Source: Antedon mediterranea (Eukaryota; Echinodermata; Crinoidea; Comatulida; Antedonidae). Taken from it: 64,000 nucleotides of DNA. Of this stretch, positions 46,962 through 56,810 are shown piece after piece. The notes under the pieces were generated by a model. The model was not told the origin of the DNA and made no database searches. It saw nothing but the letters and a program-made list of their open reading frames with translations. Position 1 is the first letter of the stretch; every line of letters starts with the position of its first letter. The position numbers and the translations under genes are program-made. Location: NCBI RefSeq assembly GCF_964355755.1, contig NC_092672.1, positions 9,978,501-10,042,500 of the forward strand, in the 5' to 3' direction.

Positions 46962-46978
46962 TGGCTTCTTCAAGCAGG
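46962..46978 (+). pseudogene. Possible first exon of the piggyBac transposase
   Basis: ATGGCTTCTTCAAGCAG followed by GTAAGC encodes MASSSR with a consensus donor. The downstream transposase piece starts at an ATAG acceptor-like site (47401-47404), but the phases do not match, and the catalytic core between is absent. Speculative. Confidence 0.3.
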
Positions 46979-47406
46979 TAAGCATGCTTTGTTGTCTTTG
47001 GATCTTCTAAAGCCTATAACACCTACAATATTGTGTTATTTGTTTTAAAAACTAGATAGATATTATCAATAGAGTTTATAGATCATGATTATTACAAAAA
47101 ATAAGTTATATTACTTTAATTTTTTATTTGGTAGGCGTTTTAAAAAATGGGGACATATATGTCCCTATGGCCCTCTATGTTGTAGAACATGGGTCATATG
47201 TCCCAATGGGTCACCATGCTTGTATTGTGTTATTATTATCCAAGTTCATATGTCAATAATTTATAGAATGTTAGATCTTATTATGACTTTAAAAATACTA
47301 CACCATATTATTCATTTTCAAAAAGTATTATTTTCTTATAAAATTATTATTTTTATTGTGTCTAATTTATAATTGTCATTTTTTATTATATTTTTTTTTT
47401 ATAGTA

Positions 47407-48192
47407 ATCGCCAACATAATTTTGCGCGGAAATCGTCTTGCCGGTAGCAATCTCATGTCAGAAAAGGAAATGCAGAAAAAAGGAAGGGGAGCATGTGACT
47501 GAAGAGTAGAAGAGTCGAGTAATGTAGTTGTTAGCTGGTTGGACACAAAACGAGTAACTTTAATTTCAAGTTATGCTGGCGTTGAACCAACAGACAAGGC
47601 GCGTTGCTGGGACAAAGGGAAAAAAGAATTTGTAGAGGTTACAAGGGTTACAAGACCATCTATTGTAAGCCGGTATAATACCCATATGGGAGGAGTTGAC
47701 GTAATGGATGCTTGCATTGCCAGATACAAATATCACATCATTTCAAAGCGTTGGTATCTGTATTTGTTTTGGCAAGGTGTGTACATAGCCCTTGTGAATG
47801 CTTGGCTTCTATATCGCCGGGAATGCAAAGAAGTAGGCGTTGCAAAGAACTCAATTTTGAATCAAAGGAAGTTTCAAGCAATAGTTGCACAAACACTCAT
47901 TCAAATAAACACTAAAAAACCAGGCAGACCATCAACTCCAGTTGCAGCTAATATTCAACCTGTAAAGCGTCAACAAAAACGCCCACTTGCAAACGACGAT
48001 GTAGGGTTGGATAAAGTTGCCCATTGGCCACTAAAAGATGAAAAACGCCGTCGTTGTGCTATCTGTAAAGTCAACAAGACAGATACAACATTTGAAAAAT
48101 GCAAAGTAGCTCTTTGCTTTACAGAGAAGAGGAATTGCTTTAGAGAATACCACAAAAATAGACTTTTCATAATTGTATCAATACAATTATAA
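47407..48192 (+). pseudogene. piggyBac-type transposase, C-terminal part, broken
   Basis: Cut-and-paste DNA transposase relic. In one frame from 47407 it reads NRLAGSNLMSEKEMQKKGRG, then a TGA at 47500-47502 where the family has an aromatic residue, then continues in the same frame through SNVVVSWLDTKRVTLISSY. From there to 48192 the frame is open. Recognisable blocks are YNTHMGGVDVMDACIARY (the third catalytic Asp of the DDD triad lies in GGVD), WYLYLFWQGVYIALVNAWLL, and a C-terminal Cys/His domain CAICKV...FEKC...LCF...NCFREYH typical of PGBD proteins. The N-terminal part with the first two catalytic Asp residues is missing. It cannot be active. Confidence 0.9.
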
Positions 48193-48583
48193 CAATAGAA
48201 CAATCACAATTTTTGTTTATTAATCAGAATTTGGATGTGTAAAATTGTAAATAGCATAACAAATCTTTTTACTAAAGCTTATGATGTGATTTTCTGATCT
48301 TTTTTTTTTTAATGTCAATAAATATTTTGCTGTTTAAAAAATGATTTGTTTTCTATTATAACCCATTAGGACATATATGACCCATTACCCAAAACAGGAT
48401 CAAAGTTCAAAAGGGCTCAAATTAACATATGGAACTGATTCTTGTATGTGTAATAAGTAATACAAACTTGGTAAATATTTTTTATTAACAATAAAATTAT
48501 GTTTGGGCCTTGATGGGATTTATATATGTTTACTGGTACTGAAAATAATCGTAAAAGTTGAATCCAAAACAATATCGTAACTC

Positions 48584-48590
48584 TTTATAT
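48584..48590 (+). promoter_or_regulatory. TATA-like element of HNMT-like copy A
   Basis: TTTATAT 59 bp before the ATG. The same TCTTTATATGACACAACACA block, at the same distance from the ATG, stands before copy B (59146-59152) although the DNA further upstream is unrelated, which suggests core promoter function. Confidence 0.45.
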
Positions 48591-48642
48591 GACACAACAC
48601 AATTGTCTTCTTTCAATTCGGTAATCATTAATCTACTCCAAC

Positions 48643-48817
48643 ATGTCTATTTCATCTACTGAGAGCTACGCATCATCGTTTATGGAATTTCGACGAATGT
48701 CAGATCAAAATGACAAAATGAAAAGCTGGTTAAAAGAAAAGTTGGATGAATGCATAGAAGAAGACAGTTTAAAAAGAAAAGATGAGTGCCGGATTCTTGG
48801 AGTGGGCAGTGGCGTTG
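48643..48817 (+). CDS. HNMT-like: HNMT-like A exon 1
   Basis: Starts MSISSTESYASSFMEF and ends ILGVGSGVG with one base over, before GTAAGTC. Reading on into the intron gives GVGKST, which is not coding. The start is supported by the identical position in copy B. Confidence 0.85.
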
Positions 48818-49426
48818 GTAAGTCAACTTTTTTTGCTGTCTGTTGCACACAATCTACGTTGTTAATTGGCAAAAATAACATTTTACCAAGTATATAATTT
48901 ACTTTGTTACTTGGCAAAAATAAAATGTTACTAAGTATAGTATTTACTTTGTTTGTATGTTTGTTTGATTTTTAGCACGGTAGCGCCTACAGTTTTAACG
49001 TTATCATTCTGATTTTTTTTTATGTAGATATTTATTTACTTTCAGATCATGCCTACTGAAAATAAAACAAATTGGTTTATTAATAACTTCACAAATAACA
49101 AAAATGATATATTTTCAGACCGGCTAGTGTTAAAAGATAGGAGACAATTATCAAAAGCCAAGAGCAGTCTTAAAGTAACTGAAAATTGCATTTTCTCATT
49201 TTCTCGAGAACTACTAAAAACCTTATTTTTGAACAAGTGGCAAGAGTTATAAATTGTGATTTGTAATTTTCAAAACAAAATTTTATTTATTGTACAGGTT
49301 TTTTGATACGAGTAGTTTTAAAAAACCTATTTCTTTTCAAATTCACCCGTTTGTTTAAATATTATTTTAGAATCAGCATCCGGCTTGTATACAAATTAAA
49401 ATGGGTTATTTGGTTATTGCTTTTAG

Positions 49427-49602
49427 GTGAGATCGACTGTTTCATTTGTGAAAATCTTCAGAAAAAGCAGAAGAATATCTGTGTTCGTGTATTGGAACCA
49501 AACGCTATTGAAATGAATCATTTCAAAGCAAATGTGTGTTCTAACAAATGTTTGGATTTCGTGAAATTTGACTGGCGTCAAGTTGATGCTCTCGATTACT
49601 TT
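49427..49602 (+). CDS. HNMT-like: HNMT-like A exon 2
   Basis: Follows TTATTGCTTTTAG. Encodes GEIDCFICENLQKKQKN, VRVLEPNAIEMNHF and VKFDWRQVDALDYF, which finishes SAM motif I and includes the acidic end of the following strand. Donor GTATGT, phase 0. Confidence 0.88.
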
Positions 49603-49692
49603 GTATGTGTAACTTATTATTAAATATTTTAGGTAATTCAACAAAATACTAAAGTATTTACACATATGAAGGGAAATTCGACCATGGCACAG

Positions 49693-49724
49693 AAGTTTAA
49701 AGAAAATCTTCAACCTACCAGCAG
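49693..49724 (+). other. 32-nt mini-exon-like block A(i)
   Basis: Between CACAG and GTTACT; reads KFKENLQPTS plus two bases. Three relatives, all exactly 32 nt and all flanked by ACAG and GT, lie at 49943, 59979 and 60200. Inclusion would break the reading frame into exon 4, so use as a coding exon is doubtful. Confidence 0.4.
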
Positions 49725-49942
49725 GTTACTTTGTGTTTGTATCAAAGCTTGGTCCAAGCTGGAACGTGACCTCTACATATAATATTAGTGAACCATTTTT
49801 ACTTACTAATAATGGATATTTTTGTTACCATATTAATTCCAACAAAATAAAAGCATACTCGGATAAACTCCGCTCCTCCACTAAAAAACCGTTACATAGT
49901 ACTTACAGTAAACACGTGGATGGAAATTCCATCTTGGTACAG

Positions 49943-49974
49943 ATGTATGAAGAAAAGCTTAAACCTCCCAACAG
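49943..49974 (+). other. 32-nt mini-exon-like block A(ii)
   Basis: Between GTACAG and GTCATT; reads MYEEKLKPPN plus two bases. Paired with A(i) 250 bp upstream; the same pairing exists in copy B. Confidence 0.4.
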
Positions 49975-50573
49975 GTCATTTTTGTATTAAAGAGTAGAGT
50001 ACCGGTATACAGTATATATTCATAATATTATCAACTTTAGCAACACATTAATAAATTAATTAATCAATAATAAGCTCACTTATTCATCAGCATTAACGTC
50101 AAGTTTATTTATATAAACCTTAATGCCAACTTTATATTACTCGTGAATGTTTAACTACAGACATAAATAAAATATGGTCGGACGTTAATACTGTGTAATC
50201 TTTAAACTTACTATACTTTTACATTAATTTTAACAATCTTAATATTAATGATATACCGGTCAAATTTGTATGAAAGAAATAAACCATTGGTTACCAAATT
50301 AATTTTTTATTGTTGACAACTTGTTGTAACATTACTGTAACTATGTGTAATATTAAATGAATACAATCATTTTCTCACCCTGTGGCCATAAAGTACAGTA
50401 AAGAGGCACAATTTATAATAAAAGTGGTAGTGAGGATGTACTATTTGTCACTAAGTAACGTTTAAAACGTTGCCAGAAAAAAAGAAGAAAGGGTAGCTGT
50501 GTAAGACAAAAAGTAAATTTGGTATAGGAACCAAGTCAACATAGGAATAACACTAATGTATATTTCATTACAG

Positions 50574-50715
50574 AAAGAAACTCCAGATAAACGGTTTCAC
50601 ATCATACATTTATTCCACGTACTCTACTACTTCAAAGGAAATGAAATGAACGTCATTCAGCAATGCTTCAACCAATTAGAAGTGGGCGGACGTCTTCTAA
50701 TTATACAAGCATCAG
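50574..50715 (+). CDS. HNMT-like: HNMT-like A exon 3 (main)
   Basis: Follows TATTTCATTACAG. Encodes KETPDKRFHIIHLFHVLYYF, then KGNEMNVIQQCFNQLEVGGR and LLIIQAS. Donor GTAAAA, phase 1. Confidence 0.88.
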
Positions 50716-51371
50716 GTAAAAGTTGTACAGTTCTACTGAATTCATTGGTGTATTCTTGTTATGCCTATACAAAAGAAACATATATTTCGTTACTGAGTGG
50801 ATAAAGAATATATTTAAAAATTATTCCTCGATGTACCATCCTCTTCCTCATCCCTGAAAAAAACACATTGGGTTTGTTTAAATGAGTCCAAAGAAAAGAA
50901 AAAAAATGGAATCATTTTGTGACAGGTTTCTCCTTTTTGAATAATTCTCAGGGTACTAATTTTAGTTGACTACATAACTCATCGTGTATTTATTCGTTTC
51001 TGTAAACGACAATGTATTATAGTCTTGCGGTACGTACATTTGAAATCGCCATTTTTTAAAGGCTGAAATCATTGTGTAATCGAGAACCATCTGTGGGCAC
51101 GACCTAGATGGTACGCGAGAAAAGTGAGCCTACTATCTAGTATAATACAATAAGCCTCGAATGGGGACTTATTAACACGATACATAATAAAAGGTTTATC
51201 AATCCTGGAATTTGTGAGTTTCTCGCTCTTGGATGCGTATGAAATAAAAAATAATAATAATAAAAAAACATGAACAAGTTTATTTAATCCATGTCAAAAT
51301 ATTCACATATCACAGCATATGTAATATAGGCCGGCTTACACTAATTATCTATATTACTTACATTCCAATAG

Positions 51372-51625
51372 CTTCAAGTAGACTTGAATGTATCCGAAAC
51401 GCATTCGCTAAAGAATTGTGTTCCTTAAAGGGAAAATTTAACCGGATCTCTGGTGAAGATTTGCTGTTCAGAATTAACAGATTTGGGTACAAGTACCATA
51501 GTGACAGCATTCGTTCATCGCTGGACGTCAGTCAATGTTTAGCAGACCCAAAATCTGAATCAGGGAGTCTTTTGTGGGATTTTATAACTGTGTTGACAAG
51601 TGTGTTGAAACATCTCCTCATTTAG
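51372..51625 (+). CDS. HNMT-like: HNMT-like A last exon, frameshifted
   Basis: Follows CATTCCAATAG. Encodes IRNAFAKELCSLKGKFNRIS, then DLLFRINRFGYKYHSDSIRS and SGSLLWDFIT, after which a one-base deletion switches the frame to a TAG at 51623-51625. Confidence 0.8.
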
Positions 51626-52162
51626 TTCTTCAAATACGAAATATGATGACTTCCGAACGTGCTGTGCCTGGGGATAAAACTTACATTCCCGTGGATTCAA
51701 TTGGAATTACTATTCAGAAAACACATCTATGATTCTGCACATTAAATGTGATTGTTGCCATAACACTATTTTGTTTTGTCTTTTGTGAGTTCATCTCACG
51801 TTTATTAAAATTCTCAGTGATGAATATATTGTATACATATAAGTGCATTTGTGACAATTAAAATAAGTGTTTAAAGTATTTAAAATACAGGTATATTTAC
51901 ATAATAAGATACTTGATTTCAGTATTAACCATATTTGTTTTCATCAAAAAATGTTAGATACGATGTTAATTAAAATGTAACAAATTAAAGATGGCGGTAA
52001 AATAATTCTTGTTAAACTATCTTATTTGTGTTCTTATTAATGTGTTCTAGTAGAGAGGCTATAAACTCAGGAGAGGAATCTCCATTTTCACCAAGACAAA
52101 AGGGATGAAATGAAAAAAGAGGAATGCAAAAGTTTGAAAGTTAGATATTTAGAATTGATATT
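51626..52162. other. 3' flank of HNMT-like copy A
   Basis: 51626-51732 is the abandoned C-terminal coding sequence, ending at TGA opposite the stop of copy B. An ATTAAA hexamer follows at about 51744. The rest is AT-rich with nothing recognised. Confidence 0.6.
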
Positions 52163-52500
52163 GGTCAGATGTTTTGCCCTACTCTGACGTAATTTCTACT
52201 TCATACTAAGTATATTGAGAATACTTCTGTTAGCCAATATCCTAACGCAAAGCTACTCTACAGTAGTTACAAACAATTAAAATCCTGTTGGTGCAGTACG
52301 CGCTGATTAATTGGGCTCGAATCTAATCCCTAGCCATCAGAGCAAGCTCGGTGGTCTAGAGGTAAGAACGCCAGGCTAATGATCTGGAGGTCGTGGGTTC
52401 GAGTCCCACCCGAGAATTATTTGCGTATTTTTTCGCAAGTATTCTCAATGTACTTAGTATGAAGTAAAAATTACGTCAGAGTAGAGCAAAACATCTGACC
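52163..52500. repeat. 63-bp inverted repeat enclosing a tRNA-like sequence
   Basis: Arms 52163-52225 and 52438-52500 are reverse complements with only a few mismatches (for example TCTGACGTAATTTCTACTTC against GAAGTAAAAATTACGTCAGA). The 212-bp loop contains the tRNA-like sequence at 52345-52416. A second, direct repeat (GCAAAGCTACTCTACAGTAG and GCAAAGTTACTTCACAGTAG) lies just inside or outside the arms. Confidence 0.9.
52345..52416 (+). tRNA. tRNA-Ile(AAT)-like sequence, probably a tRNA-derived SINE head
   Basis: Box A TGGTCTAGAGG and box B GGTTCGAGTCC are both intact. The anticodon stem CCAGG/TCTGG closes a loop CTAATGA (anticodon AAT, Ile). The T stem GTGGG/CCCAC is perfect. The acceptor stem pairs at only five of seven positions (first two mismatched). 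A T6 run at 52428-52433 could stop RNA polymerase III. The mismatched acceptor and the repeat context favour a tRNA-derived SINE or tRNA pseudogene over a working tRNA. Confidence 0.6.
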
Positions 52501-53205
52501 ACTTACTAAACACCCTGGCGCAAAGTTACTTCACAGTAGTTACAAACAATGAATTGATATACTTAATGACAACCGTAAGGTTAGAGTCCATACACTGTAG
52601 AAGTCCAATATGCGATTTTAGCTATGTGCGTATGAGACGTTTCATACCCGATGTCATCTTAGTACAACTACTACTTACAATTTGTATGTACGATATAACA
52701 TATTGCAATACAAATATGTTATTATAAACGCTGGGTGATGAAGACCAATTGACAATAAAATTAGCAATCCTAAATGACGTACTGTATTTATTTTATTGTT
52801 TTTATTTTATTGTTTACTATCTTTAGGCAATGTGGCCAATGATTAGCAATAGTAAATTTATTACTGTCCTATCAAAAAAAAGGTGCTGCCTTAACCGCTC
52901 GGCCTTTTGCCTACATCGCCTACAAAACTCGGGTCATGTTTCCGCATGCAAAGCTAACCGATAAAAATTAACCGATACATTGCCTGTGGAGACGAGGTTT
53001 TTCAGATTCCACTCGAAAAAAAGTTAAAATAATCTCATACAAATCGGATAATTATCGGATACGCATACTGAGACCAGTTTACTCTACTTCTGTAGAATAA
53101 CACGTGTAAAATGACTGTTTAAACCAGTATATTTAACTGATGATAATAGTAAAGCCGATTCATGAGTTCTCTACTGTACGGTATTGTGGACATATAAATA
53201 GCGCC
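52355..53205. repeat. 851-bp tandem duplication, copy 1
   Basis: Starts at TCTAGAGGTAAG inside the tRNA-like box A and ends GACATATAAATAGCGCC. The next copy follows directly (53206-54058). Only about eight to ten differences were noticed by eye, plus a poly-A length change, so the duplication is recent. Confidence 0.92.
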
Positions 53206-53267
53206 TCTAGAGGTAAGAACGCCAGGCTAATGATCTGGAGGTCGTGGGTTCGAGTCCCACCCGAGAA
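53206..53267 (+). pseudogene. 5'-truncated tRNA-like sequence
   Basis: Identical to 52355-52416 but cut at the duplication junction. The 5' acceptor strand and the start of box A are replaced by GCGCC. Box B, anticodon arm and T arm remain. Confidence 0.8.
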
Positions 53268-54058
53268 TTATTTGCGTATTTTTTCGCAAGTATTCTCAAT
53301 GTACTTAGTATGAAGTACAAATTACGTCAGAGTAGGGCAAAACATCTGACCACTTACTAAACACCCTGGCGCAAAGTTACTTCACAGTAGTTACAAACAA
53401 TGAATTGATATACTTAATGACAACCGTAAGGTTAGAGTCCATACACTGTAGAAGTCCAAGATGCGATTTTAGCTATGTGCGTATGAGACGTTTCATACCC
53501 GATGTCATCTTAGTACAACTACTACTTACAATTTGTATGTACGATATAACATATTGCAATACAAATATGTTATTATAAACGCTGGGTGATGAAGACCAAT
53601 TGACAATAAAATTAGCAATCCTAAATGACGTACTGTATTTATTTTATTGTTTTTATTTTATTGTTTACTGTCTTTAGGCAATGTGGCCAATGATTAGCAA
53701 TAGTAAATTTATCACTGTCCTATCAAAAAAAAAAGGTGCTGCCTTAACCGCTCGGCCTTTTGCCTACATCGCCTACAAAACTCGGGTCATGTTTCCGCAT
53801 GCAAAGCTAACCGATAAAAATTAACCGATACATTGCCTGTGGAGACGAGGTTTTTCAGATTCCACTCGAAAAAAAGTTAAAATAATCTCATTCAAATCGG
53901 ATAATTATCGGATACGCATACTGAGACCAGTTTACTCTACTTCTGTAGAATAACACGTGTAAAATGACTGTTTAAACCAGTATATTTAACTGATGATAAT
54001 AGTAAAGCCGATTCATGAGTTCTCTACTGTACGGTATTGTGGACATATAAATAGCGCC
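53206..54058. repeat. 851-bp tandem duplication, copy 2
   Basis: Second copy, offset 851 bp from the first. It begins within the tRNA-like sequence and ends in ATAGCGCC next to the start of segmental unit B. Its later part also matches 62032-62300, the 3' flank of HNMT-like copy B. Confidence 0.92.
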
Positions 54059-54067
54059 CCAAACGAT

Positions 54068-54420
54068 AACATTCAGAAACTTGTCGATTTTGTGATAAAA
54101 CATTATCATCAAATCAGAAAGAGATATGATCAGATGCCGTTCAAAATCTAATTCAAGTAATACTTTACAAAGTTTATATCAATAGTAAATCGTCATTATT
54201 TTTAATGAATGGTTCATTATAATGTTATCATTTTACTATTATTTATTATAACTATTACTTCTCCATTAGTGTGTTTGCACTAACAAAACAAAAATGAAGG
54301 GTCGGTCACTAATTTTGAGTCACTCTATTAGGTGACATGAACCGAACCGATGGGTCAATATTAATATACACGTTATTATATGTTTACTGGTACTGAAAAT
54401 AAACGTAAAAGTTGAATCCT
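54068..54420. repeat. 5' flank of HNMT-like copy B (segmental duplication, unit B)
   Basis: Counterpart of 46468-46794 and 48541-48570. It reads straight through GTTTACTGGTACTGAAAATA, where unit A has the piggyBac-bearing insertion, so it shows the empty site. Similarity to unit A stops near AATCCTAAACAA and resumes near 59136. Confidence 0.85.
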
Positions 54421-55035
54421 AAACAACCGCTATATCAGTGTATTTTTATTAAAGAAATAAACAATTAGGGTTGGTCACTAACTCTGAATTTTATGACTTC
54501 AACAATATTATACTTGTTTTAATAAAATCACAATTATCATGTTGATTTTTTAATAATATATTTTATTAATAACATGAACTTACACATGGACTTATTCACA
54601 GATATCTGAAGCTAATAACCAACATAAACTTAGATCCTCATTTAGGCCTATATCCGTTTTAATTAAAGGAATACTCAAGCAAATCTGATTACAAAACATC
54701 ATAAATAATTCGGCCTGCATCTATGCTAGTAAAAAACAGTTATGGTTGGAAACTAATTCTGAGTATATTGCTTATATTAATCTGCTGATTTTGACCAGGG
54801 ATGGGTGAAATTGCACTCTAATTCTTACTCTTAGTTATGAGAAGTTTCGTTCCAAAGTCAATCGAATTTTATAATGTATTAGCGTACAGAACACGCGCGC
54901 AACTATGCTTTGCCGCAAGTACTTATGTACGCTTTGCACATCGATAAATCACCGTAATGTTACATTTTTGTTTTAAATATTAGAAAACGTAGAAAGTAGT
55001 TTGTTGCTCCTATACTTTAAATGCATTAACAGAGA
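54421..55035. other. Sequence unique to unit B, nothing recognised
   Basis: AT-rich, without coding or repeat features that I recognise. It is part of the 4.7 kb present in unit B and absent from unit A. Confidence 0.5.
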
Positions 55036-55846
55036 CAATAGACACGTTTCGCGCTCGCGAGGTCACCGTCAGTTTGACCTTTTAGTGGGTATATACAATG
55101 GTAAACAAACACAGTACAGCGAGAGGTATGTTAAAGCATGGGAGAACTGAGAGATGATCATCTTAAAAAGCAATCGTCAAAACTAGCCTTTTGATGGAAT
55201 GGCATGGTAAGGATGTTATTTATTTTCTAAACTTATGTTTTATATTCACTGTAGAATTATTTGGGCATTTGGTTCGGAATCATCACTTTATTTATGTATT
55301 GTCATTTTTGGTTTGACACATATATATTACGGTGCATTTAATACATGTTAACTGTTGATTTTATTTACAAATGTTGCGTAAATATAGTAATTATTATCTT
55401 TCATTCTTCTTCATGCTCCTATTGCATCTTCCATGTATTATGTGATGTTCTTCGGCGCTTAAACAGACACCCAAGCCTCCTAGGCCTAGTAGACGAAGTA
55501 CCGCATCAGGCAACGCCACCGGGCGGGCGGAGAGACACGAGCACATCGTGGACGTACCTTTCCTTGAAAAATTTCCAAGATTTTGCGCCACTATCCTTTG
55601 GAGCCGACGCAAACCACTCAGCAAGTGTTTGAAAATTAAAAACAGGAATATTATTCAGTGATTTTGTGTAGTTAAATTCACGATTTATCCAACATATACA
55701 ACATTTATGATGCACCTTGCAACAAAAGCATTCGGCAGTCGCCATTTCGCTATGCTTCAACACGCACTAGGCGAGAGGTGTTCGGTTTGTTTACAAATCT
55801 ATACCCACTATTTCTAATTGATCGCGAGCGAGAAACGTGTCTATTG
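55036..55846. mobile_element. 811-bp element with short inverted ends
   Basis: Termini CAATAGACACGTTTC and GAAACGTGTCTATTG are exact inverted copies. The match continues imperfectly inward (CGCTCGCGA, GTGGGTATA, GTAAACAAAC). A minus-strand open frame (55506-55763) contains FCCKVHHKCCIC and a Trp/Lys-rich stretch but no domain that I recognise. No clear target duplication. It abuts the larger element at 55871. Confidence 0.7.
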
Positions 55847-55870
55847 TTGACACAGTTTTATGTGTATATC

Positions 55871-56359
55871 ATAGTCAGGCAGCATTTGTCACTATATTAA
55901 CTTTACTTCATATATTTAGCCAAGTTTGATTTTTCACTTTTAAGTGATCAAGGACATCACAAGAAACAACTTCCAACTTGTTGTCCAAATTCTAAACGCG
56001 TTTTTCATTCGCTGGGGGCGCTTTTTCAAAATGGCCGCCTATGCTATCAAGTACTTATATCTCGGCAACCACTAATCGTAGAGACTTGGTTTTAGTCTTA
56101 AAATGTTCGTAAGGTACATAATTCTATTCACTATAATCGAACATTTTGCCCTAAAATGACCGGAAATACTATTTCTGACCATTTGACCTTTGACCTGATC
56201 TTATCATATCTCAATAACTATTGGTCAGAAAGAGTTGATATGTATCCCAAATTGTTCAGAAAATACATGTTTCTATTTGCTTTAATGCAAAGGTTTGTTT
56301 CAAGATGGCCGGAAAAACCATATCTGACCTTTGACCATAACATGTGTGATATCCACAAC
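55871..56359. repeat. Left terminal inverted repeat
   Basis: From ATAGTCAGGCAGCATTTGTC to ATATCCACAACA. It carries a short insertion (CACTATATTAACT) near the tip compared with the right arm, and two subrepeats with GACCTTTGACC motifs. Confidence 0.9.
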
Positions 56360-56810
56360 ATGTTGGTTACTTATAGATAACATTTTTCGACAGATTGCTC
56401 AGAACATCCATATTTGTAACACATTATTGATTTTTCAATTATTGATGCTTTAAAACATTCACTTAAGCTTGGAAATTAAAGTTTTAAAATAAATAAAAGC
56501 CACTCATTATCTCCATACATAATCCTAGCCTGTGATTGGCTGAAAGTTCAAGCAGATTAGATTTCATTAGTTTAAATGGTAAGTGTTTTTTAAACCGATT
56601 TAAACAGTGTTTGCTGGGAAATCATACTTATTATTAGTACATATACATTTACTTGTATAATAATGTACCTATGCTGATATAAATGTTGTACAGAGAGGCC
56701 TTAGTTAAATAGTTATAAACTATAGTTCCAGCCTAGGCCTTGTCGCTAACACCTAGCAAACAATGCTAGCCTGGTGAGATCCCCGTGGAACTCAGTGACA
56801 AGCCAACTCA

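Larger units (their letters stand above)
46774..48540 (+). mobile_element. Insertion with a piggyBac relic, flanked by 21-bp direct repeats
   Basis: The same 21-bp sequence (contains GTTTACTGGTACT) lies at 46774-46794 and 48520-48540, and the paralogous unit B has a single, uninterrupted copy at about 54374-54394. The 1,725 bp between are therefore an insertion in unit A or a clean loss in B. Near both ends are TGGGTCATAT and ATATGACCCA-like inverted motifs, and a perfect palindrome GGGACATATATGTCCC is at 47150-47165. A piggyBac jump would leave TTAA rather than 21 bp, so the mode of insertion is unclear. Confidence 0.7.
48643..51625 (+). pseudogene. HNMT-like: Histamine N-methyltransferase-like gene, copy A, C-terminus frameshifted
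   Basis: SAM-dependent small-molecule methyltransferase, cytosolic by family. Exons are 48643-48817, 49427-49602, 50574-50715 and 51372-51625, all GT/AG and in phase. Seen: N-terminal FMEFRRMSDQND region, SAM motif I (ILGVGSGVGEID), LEPNAIEMNHF, HIIHLFHVLYYF, GGRLLIIQAS and the family-typical SLLWDF. Just after WDFIT one base is missing compared with copy B (near 51590), so the frame ends at 51625 after LKHLLI. About 45 conserved residues, still readable in another frame to 51732, are lost. It may be a pseudogene or a shorter enzyme. Two 32-nt mini-exon-like blocks (49693-49724, 49943-49974) lie in intron 2. The substrate is not proven, because invertebrate members need not use histamine. Confidence 0.82.

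Noticed and set aside
48643-48897. Walker A-like GVGKST at the end of an open frame, suggesting a nucleotide-binding protein
   Set aside because: KST is intron sequence read past a GTAAGT donor. The spliced protein continues GVGEID as in HNMT, and the spacing does not fit GxxxxGK[ST].
52345-52416. A functional tRNA-Ile gene
   Set aside because: The first two acceptor pairs are mismatched and the sequence sits in a duplicated inverted-repeat structure, so a SINE head or pseudogene is more likely.
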